Shown piece after piece: positions 7,752 to 13,805 of a stretch of 32,835 nucleotides of DNA. Each line of letters begins with the position of its first letter. Positions within the stretch are counted from its first letter, which is position 1. The notes beneath the pieces were generated by a model. The model was not told the origin of the DNA, ran no database searches, and was given only the letters and a program-made list of their open reading frames with translations. A program made the translations under genes and the position numbers. The stretch is from the IMG/VR virus record IMGVR_UViG_3300044638_003506, positions 1-32,835 of that record. One strand, given 5' to 3'. The DNA comes from a virus.

Positions 7752-8057
7752 ATGTCCATTAAACTCAAATCCCCCATCACGATCAACGTCCCTGCCATCA
7801 AGAAATCGGATGGAACTACTAAGGAGTTTGCTCCTGTTGTTCTCAACGAAATCGACCTTATCGTTTCCTACGACAATAGCCGCAAGCTTGCTTCCGCAAT
7901 CATTAAGGGCGTAAACCGCAACATCACTCTCTGGAGTGGCGATGCCTACGACAAGGCTGGTCAGTTTACAGATAAGGACGTAGACGCTCGTGTTAGCGAG
8001 ATCCTTGGCAAAGATCCTGCCAAGTCAATTGAGGCTCTATTCCAGCCTAAGAAATAA
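7752..8057 (+). CDS. Hypothetical protein before the lysis cassette
   Basis: 101 aa, mixed alpha/beta and charged: SIKLKSPITINVPAIKKSDG, then PVVLNEIDLIVSYDNSRKLA, NITLWSGDAYDKAGQFTD and a C-terminal helix. No transmembrane segment. The family is not recognised; it resembles small virion-associated proteins encoded beside fibre genes. Its TAA overlaps the ATG of the next gene by one base (TAATG), so translation is coupled to the small membrane peptide that follows. Confidence 0.6.
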   Translation: MSIKLKSPITINVPAIKKSDGTTKEFAPVVLNEIDLIVSYDNSRKLASAIIKGVNRNITLWSGDAYDKAGQFTDKDVDARVSEILGKDPAKSIEALFQPKK

Positions 8058-8236
8058 TGAGCAACGGCGGAACAACTTCAGACGTAGGCCCAACTAGCGC
8101 AATCGTCTCGCTTGTTTCGCTTGTGGTATCTTTCTTCGACTCAACCCATGTGTGGTTGCAAAACACAACCCTGCTTGTTTCCTTACTGGCTGGTTGCCTA
8201 GCCATCGTTGCAGGAATCAAGAAGCTAATAAAATGA
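8057..8236 (+). CDS. Two-TM small membrane protein, holin candidate
   Basis: 59 aa, below common length cut-offs. A short polar N-terminus (MSNGGTTSDVGPTS) is followed by two hydrophobic segments, residues about 14-28 (SAIVSLVSLVVSFF) and 38-54 (TLLVSLLAGCLAIVAGI), and a basic tail KKLIK. This is the layout of small class II holins. TAATG coupling upstream and ATGA coupling downstream to the spanin gene (8233-8236) support a real gene in the lysis cassette. A second two-TM candidate lies at 9242; one may be the holin and the other an antiholin. Confidence 0.65.
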   Translation: MSNGGTTSDVGPTSAIVSLVSLVVSFFDSTHVWLQNTTLLVSLLAGCLAIVAGIKKLIK

Positions 8237-8601
8237 ACAAGATTCTTATTGTTTGTGCATCCTCACTTCTTATTGGATGTGCATCCAAGGAGCCTGTAAA
8301 ATACACGCCGCCTTCTGTTGTTGCGGTTAAGTCTGGTATTGAACGGCTCAAGCCGCACGTTACAAACTCCGCAGGGAATGCGGCGATTAAGGAGATAATC
8401 ACCGCAGTCGAGGCATACGAGGTTCAAGTTGACCAGCAAGCCAAGGATCTTGCCAAGGCTCAAAACGATTCTGTTTATTGGAGAGAGAAGCAGGTCAAGG
8501 CACTCAAGGAGCTTTGGTGGTGGAGGGGGATTGCTTTAGTCGCAGTGGCTTGCGTTGTGTTTTACGTTGGCATCAGAACCGCTTGGACGTTCAGACCATG
8601 A
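8233..8601 (+). CDS. Unimolecular spanin (u-spanin) candidate
   Basis: 122 aa from ATG 8233; an in-frame ATG upstream would destroy the signal. The N-terminus MNKILIVCASSLLIGC is a lipoprotein signal peptide with lipobox LIGC (Cys16), so the mature N-terminus would be acylated and placed in the outer membrane. A helical periplasmic region follows (residues 30-92, Ala/Lys/Glu-rich), then a C-terminal transmembrane helix (RGIALVAVACVVFYVGIRTAW) that would sit in the inner membrane. Lipobox plus C-terminal anchor in one chain is the definition of u-spanins such as T1 gp11, which fuse inner and outer membranes in the last step of lysis. Neighbours are a holin candidate, a holin and an endolysin. 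It implies a diderm host. Confidence 0.7.
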   Translation: MNKILIVCASSLLIGCASKEPVKYTPPSVVAVKSGIERLKPHVTNSAGNAAIKEIITAVEAYEVQVDQQAKDLAKAQNDSVYWREKQVKALKELWWWRGIALVAVACVVFYVGIRTAWTFRP

Positions 8602-8609
8602 TTCTTTAA

Positions 8610-9254
8610 ATGCAAACAGATACACGATTCAAGCGTGGCAACGTTCGTGAAGATGGAATGGTTTTCTGGGAGTATAAAAAGCAAAGAAAAAATAGCGAAT
8701 ATTGGGTTTCTAAGCGAAAATTTGACGAAATGAGATTAAAAAATCTCTTAAGCGGGAAAAAGTATAGGGAATCAGATAGAGAGCGATATAGAATGCTAAA
8801 AAGATCCCAATTTAAATCCGCAAAAGAAAAAGACCCAGAAAAGTTTAAAGAGACAAGAAAAATAACACACGAAAAATACAGAAAAAGAAATAGAGAAAGG
8901 CTACTTCCAGTTAACCGCGAAAGAATGCAGAAATGGAGAACTGAAAATCCAGAATTGGCAAAAGCTATGCAAAATAAATGGATTCAAAACAACAAACACA
9001 GGTTTATTGCATATAATAGCAAGCAGAGGGCTAGAAGAAAAAGTCAAACAAGTATATTAAATACTGAAGAAAGACTAATTATAAATGAAATATACAATGC
9101 AAGGAAAAGAATATCCGATTGTACTGGTATTCAGTTTCATGTAGATCATATTTATCCCCTATCCAAAGGTGGACTTCATAAGTTATCAAATCTTCAACTT
9201 CTACCAGCAATAATAAACATTAAAAAAGGAAACAAACTACCATGTTCCCCTTAA
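8610..9254 (+). CDS. HNH endonuclease inserted in the lysis cassette
   Basis: 214 aa. The first 130 residues are Lys/Arg/Glu-rich and helical (repeated YRKRNRERL-like phrases), probably DNA-binding. The C-terminal HNH core reads QFHVDHIYPLSKGGLHKLSN followed by LQLLPAIINIKKGNK: the DH pair, the central Asn and the Asn/Lys-rich third element of HNH proteins like those beside many phage genes. It is strongly A/T-rich compared with its neighbours, and it separates the spanin from the holin with which it overlaps by 13 bases. Best explained as a mobile homing endonuclease that landed in the lysis genes without disrupting them. Confidence 0.85.
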   Translation: MQTDTRFKRGNVREDGMVFWEYKKQRKNSEYWVSKRKFDEMRLKNLLSGKKYRESDRERYRMLKRSQFKSAKEKDPEKFKETRKITHEKYRKRNRERLLPVNRERMQKWRTENPELAKAMQNKWIQNNKHRFIAYNSKQRARRKSQTSILNTEERLIINEIYNARKRISDCTGIQFHVDHIYPLSKGGLHKLSNLQLLPAIINIKKGNKLPCSP

Positions 9255-9565
9255 AGCCAGCAGTATCACAAAGATTAGTTATTAGTATTTTTGGCATTTC
9301 CATAGTCCAACTATCTTGGAAGTGGGCCGCAGGGCATTTTTATTCTTTACCACCAGAGGCTTTTGCAGGGTTTGTTACGATAACGACAAACTCCATGTAT
9401 GTTACGGGAGCCATAGTTGTATTTATGGTGACTGGCAGAATGGTGTACGACTGGAAACTTGGAACAAACCAAGTCCAGCAAGTGAGCGGAATGGTATCCA
9501 AGATCAGGGAAGAAATCGTGGAGCGCACTCCAAAGCCCAAGTCATTCGATGACGAAACGATTTAA
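9242..9565 (+). CDS. Holin candidate (two transmembrane segments)
   Basis: 107 aa. Two hydrophobic helices, residues about 11-31 (RLVISIFGISIVQLSWKWAA) and 50-70 (NSMYVTGAIVVFMVTGRMVY), are followed by a charged cytoplasmic tail (KIREEIVERTPKPKSFDDET). The pattern matches class II holins. It directly precedes and overlaps the endolysin gene by 17 bases, the classic holin position. It would form inner-membrane holes that release the muramidase to the periplasm. Confidence 0.65.
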   Translation: MFPLKPAVSQRLVISIFGISIVQLSWKWAAGHFYSLPPEAFAGFVTITTNSMYVTGAIVVFMVTGRMVYDWKLGTNQVQQVSGMVSKIREEIVERTPKPKSFDDETI

Positions 9566-10001
9566 GGACAAGATCATTCCTTTCCTATTCAAGTGGGAGG
9601 GAACCAAGTTGGATCTTCATCCAGACGACCCCGGCAACTACGTCAACGGGACTCTTGTTGGCACAAGGTATGGAATCGACGCTCGCTCTCACCCCAAGGA
9701 GAACATTGCCAACATGACGGCAGAGAGAGCTTCCGACATCTACTGGAATGAATACTGGATCAAGTATGGATGCGATCATCTTCAATCTCCTTATGACTGG
9801 GTGTTCTTTGATACTTGCGTCAATTGCGGATTCGGCAGGGCCTTGAAGCTTGAGAAGATTGCTGGAAAAAACCCTAGAAAATTTTTAGATGAAAGGGATG
9901 ACTTCTACGCCGACTTGGTTGAGAGGAGACCATCTAGTAGAAAGTTTTTGAAGGGATGGTTGAATCGAACAGCAGACCTAAGAAAACACGCTTTCGCTTG
10001 A
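9549..10001 (+). CDS. Endolysin, GH108-type muramidase
   Basis: 150 aa. The N-terminal FLFKWEGTKLDLHPDDPGN, followed by TRYGIDA, matches the EGG...DPGG.T.YGI signature of glycoside hydrolase family 108 N-acetylmuramidases. Glu17 in KWEG is the expected catalytic acid. The region DWVFFDTCVNCGFGRALKLE and the C-terminal WLNRTADLR correspond to the small second domain often called PG_binding_3. There is no signal peptide, so release depends on a holin. Length is close to the 150-180 residues usual for the family. It cleaves the MurNAc-GlcNAc bond and closes the lysis cassette. Confidence 0.85.
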   Translation: MTKRFKDKIIPFLFKWEGTKLDLHPDDPGNYVNGTLVGTRYGIDARSHPKENIANMTAERASDIYWNEYWIKYGCDHLQSPYDWVFFDTCVNCGFGRALKLEKIAGKNPRKFLDERDDFYADLVERRPSSRKFLKGWLNRTADLRKHAFA

Positions 10002-10051
10002 GCCTTGCGAGCAGGTAGGGGGATTATAAGGGGGGTTATACAAAACCATGT

Positions 10052-10096
10052 CAAGCCTAAAATTTGGCTTGCAATGAATTTGATCTGTACGATACT
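10052..10096 (+). promoter_or_regulatory. Promoter overlapped by a palindrome
   Basis: The 100-base gap after the endolysin holds CAAGCC (10052-10057) and GGCTTG (10066-10071), an inverted repeat with an A/T-rich centre, directly overlapping a sigma70-like promoter: TTGCAA at 10069-10074, 16-base spacer, GATACT at 10091-10096. Transcription would start near 10103, almost on the next ATG. The palindrome covers the -35 box and could be an operator. This is the likely head of the ERF-to-TerL transcription unit. Confidence 0.4.
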
Positions 10097-10102
10097 GCGC
10101 GA

Positions 10103-10303
10103 ATGACAACGCCCACGCCACAACCACACGCATTCAACTTCGCTCGCTACGCAGAGGGTGATCCTCTCGTAACAATTACAATATCCAAGGATTCGGAATT
10201 GTCGGAAACAATTGAGGCGTTTGAAACATTCCTGCTTGCTGTTGGGTATATGCTTCCCAAGGGGGCGCATATTGGGTTTGAGTGCGAGGATGAAAATAAT
10301 TGA
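10103..10303 (+). CDS. Small hypothetical protein
   Basis: 66 aa from ATG 10103 (MTTPTPQPHAFNFARYAEGD...). An upstream TTG at 10064 is less likely because it overlaps the predicted promoter. The sequence has a beta-strand pair (PLVTITISKDSELSE) and a helix (ETIEAFETFLLAVGYML), ends in acidic FECEDENN, and has no membrane segment. If the promoter is right, this gene would be read from a nearly leaderless message. Family not recognised. Confidence 0.5.
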   Translation: MTTPTPQPHAFNFARYAEGDPLVTITISKDSELSETIEAFETFLLAVGYMLPKGAHIGFECEDENN

Positions 10304-10351
10304 AAATAAATCTCGACATTGATTCATCCGCACCATAAAACCAGTTCCGTT

Positions 10352-10585
10352 ATGAAAAACACCAAACCCAAATCCACCAAAACCACGAAGCCCAAAAACG
10401 ATGAAGTCACCATCGAAGACTGCTTGTTTTCTATCGCGTCAACGCTTGTCAGAATTTCTGAAGAAACACACGAGCTGCGAGATTCAGCAGATCAAATTGT
10501 TGAAAGCGTTCGACTCTGGCAGGGGACAACGCTTGCATTTGCAGTCCTCACAATCATCAACACCATCTGGCTGTTACTCAAGTAA
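10352..10585 (+). CDS. Small membrane-anchored helical protein
   Basis: 77 aa from ATG 10352. A Lys/Thr-rich start (MKNTKPKSTKTTKPKN), an amphipathic helix (CLFSIASTLVRISEETHELR and on) and a C-terminal hydrophobic helix (LAFAVLTIINTIWLLLK) suggest a tail-anchored protein with its coiled part in the cytoplasm. No family recognised. It lies between the promoter region and the ERF gene. Confidence 0.5.
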   Translation: MKNTKPKSTKTTKPKNDEVTIEDCLFSIASTLVRISEETHELRDSADQIVESVRLWQGTTLAFAVLTIINTIWLLLK

Positions 10586-10619
10586 GCGTAGCGAAATCTT
10601 CTCATAACCAAAAACAACA

Positions 10620-11357
10620 ATGGAAAAAACACCACAGCAGGAATACTCAATGGCACTCGTAAGTGCTATTGGAGAGCTACAAAACGTAGCCAAAACAGCA
10701 TCCAACCCGTACTTCAAAAGCAAGTACGCACCATTGGACGCAATCGTTGATGCAACCCGTCCCGTGCTATTGAAGCATGGGCTTGCAATCAGTCAGACTC
10801 CCTTATACATGGAAGGATCGGCTGGCGTGGAAACAACCATCCTGCACACGGCTGGTCACTCCACAACTACCACGCTCCTTCTCCCCCTAAAGGATCAGTC
10901 GCCACAGGGAGTGGGGGGAGCAATTACCTACGCCCGTCGCTATGCGCTTGCCGCAGTTCTTGGGCTTGCAACCGAAGAGGATGATGATGGCAACGTGAGT
11001 TCTGGCTTGTCCAAAAAGACGGCTGAAGAGGCTCGCCCTGCCGTGGCAAGGGCAATGGACAAGAACCCAGTTGTTCGCCAAGCAGGGAACGTGACTGCAA
11101 CTTGGAGGGGGATTCTCCCAACCCAAGCCAAGGTTGCCGCACAGAGCAAGTATGGGGCCGCAAAGAAGTGGACTCTATACTCCGTGGAGTTCAACGACAA
11201 CGGCAAGGTTATTGAGGCAATGACCTTTGATGAAAAGCTATTTACGCTCGCCCTTCAGTATGGATCTGATGGTGTTATCGTGGATGCTGGGGTTGCTCCG
11301 GGGAAGAAAGATCCTTCCAAGTGGGAGGTTGTAACAATCACACCAAGTGAAGCATAA
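10620..11357 (+). CDS. erf: ERF-family single-strand annealing protein
   Basis: 245 aa. The first 140 residues match the ERF superfamily: ALVSAIGELQNVAKTASNPY, FKSKYAPLDAIVDATRPVLL, HGLAISQTP, then GGAITYARRYALAAVLGLAT and EEDDDGN. These proteins bind single-stranded DNA and anneal complementary strands in phage recombination and genome circularisation. The C-terminal 90 residues (from TATWRGILPTQ) form a second beta-rich, OB-like domain not typical of P22 Erf. The probable partner exonuclease is about 10 kb downstream, not adjacent. The 3' end overlaps the metallophosphoesterase start by 11 bases. Confidence 0.85.
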   Translation: MEKTPQQEYSMALVSAIGELQNVAKTASNPYFKSKYAPLDAIVDATRPVLLKHGLAISQTPLYMEGSAGVETTILHTAGHSTTTTLLLPLKDQSPQGVGGAITYARRYALAAVLGLATEEDDDGNVSSGLSKKTAEEARPAVARAMDKNPVVRQAGNVTATWRGILPTQAKVAAQSKYGAAKKWTLYSVEFNDNGKVIEAMTFDEKLFTLALQYGSDGVIVDAGVAPGKKDPSKWEVVTITPSEA

Positions 11358-12117
11358 AGCAAAATCACGGGGGGCGAAAGCCCCCCATATTGCCACAAAA
11401 TATGAACGCTTCATTGCCGTATCCTGTAGTCACGGGAAGTACGCTGACCCTACTGCAATTTCTGCGGTTCTTGCCATGCGAGACAAGTGGAACGCGACGA
11501 TATGTGTTCATTTGGGTGATTGGTGCGATACAACCGCTTGGAGATCAGGTGCGGCTGGAAGTAGTGACGAATCAGAGCCAGTTGCCCCCGATATTGATGG
11601 AGGGATTGCTTTCTTGCGAGAGTATCGACCAACTCATGTGTTGGATGGAAACCATGAATGCAGAATCCCTAGAATGCTCAATCACCGTAACGCAATTGTC
11701 GCCTATGCCGCACAAAAAGCTACAGACTATATTGACAAGGCATTTGTCGAGATTGGTTGCCGAAGGATTCCGTATGATGGAGTTTTTCAAAGGCTTGTTA
11801 TTGGTGATGTGACGTTCACTCATGGAACCATCTACAATGAAAATGCGGCTAGGGATATGGCTGAAACATATGGTGGGAAAGTCATATTTGGGCATACTCA
11901 TCGCTCGTCACAAGCAGAGGGCAGAACAATCAAGGAAAGCACAGGATATTGCGTTGGCACGCTTACTCGCAGAGGCGAAATGGATTATGCGCAGTGCCGC
12001 AGAGCAACCCTTGGATGGAGACAAGGATTTGTCTTTGGAGAAATTGGGCCAAAGGATTCCGCCGTATGGCTCTGCACAAGAGGAGAATTCCAGAAAGAAT
12101 GGAGGTTGCCAATATGA
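11347..12117 (+). CDS. Calcineurin-like metallophosphoesterase
   Basis: 256 aa with GTG start inside the end of erf. Metal-site motifs appear in order: SCSHGKY (26-32), HLGDW (55-59), DGNHECR (100-106), FTHGT near residue 158 and FGHTHR near residue 181. Motif I has Cys where many relatives have Asp (SDxH). I have seen C-x-H-G in phage members, so this may be a family feature and not a defect. Substrate unknown: phage enzymes of this fold act on nucleic acid ends, cyclic nucleotides or phosphoproteins. Codons 8-14 lie in a very stable hairpin. The stop overlaps the next start (ATGA). Confidence 0.8.
   Translation: MKHKAKSRGAKAPHIATKYERFIAVSCSHGKYADPTAISAVLAMRDKWNATICVHLGDWCDTTAWRSGAAGSSDESEPVAPDIDGGIAFLREYRPTHVLDGNHECRIPRMLNHRNAIVAYAAQKATDYIDKAFVEIGCRRIPYDGVFQRLVIGDVTFTHGTIYNENAARDMAETYGGKVIFGHTHRSSQAEGRTIKESTGYCVGTLTRRGEMDYAQCRRATLGWRQGFVFGEIGPKDSAVWLCTRGEFQKEWRLPI
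11369..11386 (+). other. Perfect GC hairpin with GAAA tetraloop in the start region
   Basis: GGGGGGC (11369-11375), loop GAAA, GCCCCCC (11380-11386), 22 bases after the GTG start of the metallophosphoesterase and 11 bases after the erf stop. No T-tract follows, so it is not a canonical terminator. It could pause ribosomes, protect mRNA 3' ends of the erf message, or lower expression of the second gene. Confidence 0.6.
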
Positions 12118-12356
12118 GTGCTAACGAGTGGGCAAGCGCAATCACAGAAGCATTAAGCAATAAGGCCGACAAAGTTCCTGATGGATGGAAAACAGCAAGT
12201 GAACTTGAAGATGTCTTTCAAAGAAGCAGACGGGTAGTTGCAACAAAAATAGCGCATTTGAAAAAACAAGGGTTGGTAGAATCAAGAAAATTTACAATAC
12301 TAACAAACAGGGGATTGTATCCAGAGCCTCACTACAAATTGATTAATAAGAAATAA
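12114..12356 (+). CDS. Winged-helix DNA-binding protein
   Basis: 80 aa. The start at 12114 is set by GGAGG 9 bases upstream and an ATGA overlap with the preceding stop; longer in-frame starts would read through the phosphoesterase gene. The sequence DGWKTASELEDVFQRSRRVV, ATKIAHLKKQGLVESRKFTI, then GLYPEPHYKL has the helix-helix-recognition helix-wing pattern of small winged-helix proteins. It could be a phage transcription regulator. Confidence 0.55.
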   Translation: MSANEWASAITEALSNKADKVPDGWKTASELEDVFQRSRRVVATKIAHLKKQGLVESRKFTILTNRGLYPEPHYKLINKK

Positions 12357-12357
12357 A

Positions 12358-12555
12358 ATGGAAAAAGAATACTACATTGAAAAAGATTTTGCAGTTCTTG
12401 CTGGCCCGTATGTTCACGGGAACAAAAAAGATGCAATCTATAGGCAAAACGTTATTGAGGACATGATCCGTGGAGGGATTCCTTATCGGATAAAAACCGA
12501 AGGGTATAACGATTACATTGAACGCAAGGGGATGATTCTAACCAAAGAAAAATAA
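12358..12555 (+). CDS. Small hypothetical protein
   Basis: 65 aa, Tyr- and charge-rich (MEKEYYIEKDFAVLAGPYVH...), no recognised family. It starts 1 base after the winged-helix gene and couples to the next peptide through TAATG. A short alpha/beta domain is plausible; no cysteine cluster or membrane segment. Confidence 0.5.
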   Translation: MEKEYYIEKDFAVLAGPYVHGNKKDAIYRQNVIEDMIRGGIPYRIKTEGYNDYIERKGMILTKEK

Positions 12556-12641
12556 TGTTCGACTTCAACATGGCGTTCGCTTGCCTTGGTGCATTTATTT
12601 CTGGATGGCTACTTATTAAAATCTTTAACTCAAGACTATGA
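12555..12641 (+). CDS. 28-residue membrane peptide
   Basis: MFDFNMAFACLGAFISGWLL then IKIFNSRL: one transmembrane helix with a short basic tail. It is coupled at both ends, TAATG with the previous gene and ATGA with the next (12638-12641), filling the space between them exactly, which supports real translation despite the length. Function unknown. Confidence 0.5.
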   Translation: MFDFNMAFACLGAFISGWLLIKIFNSRL

Positions 12642-12916
12642 GATTCAAATGCATTTCCAAAGTTGAAATCAACGGAAAGAAGTGGGAAGTAGGATATGGA
12701 CACCCCGGCACAACATCCGCTAAAACAAATGACGGAATTTGCAGGTATGCAGAGCGCAGGATCATCATCAATCGTAGAGCAATTCGCAGTCTCCTTGATG
12801 TGCTGGCGCATGAACTTATTCATGCAAGATTACCAGACCTATCTGAAGAATCTGTGGACGCAACAGCAAACCTTATTGCTGAAACATATGATGAGTTTTC
12901 CAAGCAACCTTCCTGA
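12638..12916 (+). CDS. Small zinc metallopeptidase-like protein
   Basis: 92 aa. The motif LAHELIHARL (57-66) contains HExxH (His58, Glu59, His62), followed by PDLSEESVDATANLIAE, where an acidic residue could be the third metal ligand, as in small SprT/WSS1-like or ImmA-like gluzincins. There are no other domains and no signal peptide. A free-standing cytoplasmic mini-protease or a zinc-binding structural protein are the two readings. ATGA coupled to the membrane peptide upstream. Confidence 0.6.
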   Translation: MRFKCISKVEINGKKWEVGYGHPGTTSAKTNDGICRYAERRIIINRRAIRSLLDVLAHELIHARLPDLSEESVDATANLIAETYDEFSKQPS

Positions 12917-12933
12917 TATTGGAGATGATGAAG

Positions 12934-13146
12934 ATGAAATTTACAAGTAACGATTATTTTAAAGAGTGGTATGATACCTATGGAGTTAGGACGTACTCAC
13001 AAAACCACGGCACAGCGGATGGTCACATGGATTACATGAAGGCGGCATTCCTTGCTGGATACCATACTTACGAAAAGAACGATTCTCTTATAAAGCAATT
13101 GCAGGATGAGAACAAAAAGCTAAATGATGCCCTAGCCTCGCTATGA
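12934..13146 (+). CDS. Small helical protein
   Basis: 70 aa (MKFTSNDYFKEWYDTYGVRT...), ending in a heptad-like helix SLIKQLQDENKKLNDALASL that could dimerise. Of several in-frame starts (TTG 12919, ATG 12925, 12928, 12934), ATG 12934 lies 9 bases after GGAG and is chosen. Overlaps the next start by ATGA. Family not recognised. Confidence 0.5.
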   Translation: MKFTSNDYFKEWYDTYGVRTYSQNHGTADGHMDYMKAAFLAGYHTYEKNDSLIKQLQDENKKLNDALASL

Positions 13147-13805
13147 ATTATCAAAAGCTAATCCAAAAGAACCTGATCCCTCCGGGGAAATTTACATTCG
13201 TTGTTCCAGAAAACGGATACCGAATCGCTGATGTCATGTCTCTGGATGAGCTTTTTGATCGTGTTCATAACCATTACAGGGACAATAAAATTCCATTGCC
13301 TAGCGACTGGAGGGATAGGGTGGAGGATCAGATTTGCAGGAAGCTGCCTTCTGGCTGGTGCAACTATGTTGATGGAGGAGATGGAAGAGGATTCGTTCCA
13401 AACCTATCTGGAGAGAAGATCCTAAAGGGAATTCAATCTCTAGCGGCAATGGCTATGTCTGTTGCAAAAGGGGAAGAGGTATTCGTTACGCAAAACGAGG
13501 CTAACAAACGTGCTGAAATATGCTCTCGTTGTTACTATAATATGCCATCTAACTTTTGTTCTGGATGTGCTGTAGGCCAAGCGATCACTAGCACAGTTGC
13601 CAAAGTTAAGGGAGATAGAACAACCCCATCAGATAGGTTTCTACAGAGTTGTGGGATATGCGGTTGCAAGAATGAGGCGATTGTTCATGTCAACCGAAAT
13701 CTATTGCTAACTGGGGAGAAAAATGAGACAACTAACGCTAGGCCCGACTGGTGTTGGGTTAAAAACCCCGACACTACACAAGCAGATTCCCTATTAAAGA
13801 TATGA
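13143..13805 (+). CDS. Cysteine-rich protein preceding the portal gene
   Basis: 220 aa. The second half has zinc-site pairs: AEICSRCYYNMPSNFCSGC (four Cys), SCGICGCKNEAIVHV (three Cys plus His) and PDWCW near the C-terminus. I recognise this order (ICxxC..C..C, CxxCGC..VH, PDWCW) from a recurrent but uncharacterised phage protein family. The first half is helical and polar. Start and stop overlap both neighbours by ATGA, so it is translated together with the portal. It may act in head assembly; this is inference from position. Confidence 0.65.
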   Translation: MNYQKLIQKNLIPPGKFTFVVPENGYRIADVMSLDELFDRVHNHYRDNKIPLPSDWRDRVEDQICRKLPSGWCNYVDGGDGRGFVPNLSGEKILKGIQSLAAMAMSVAKGEEVFVTQNEANKRAEICSRCYYNMPSNFCSGCAVGQAITSTVAKVKGDRTTPSDRFLQSCGICGCKNEAIVHVNRNLLLTGEKNETTNARPDWCWVKNPDTTQADSLLKI

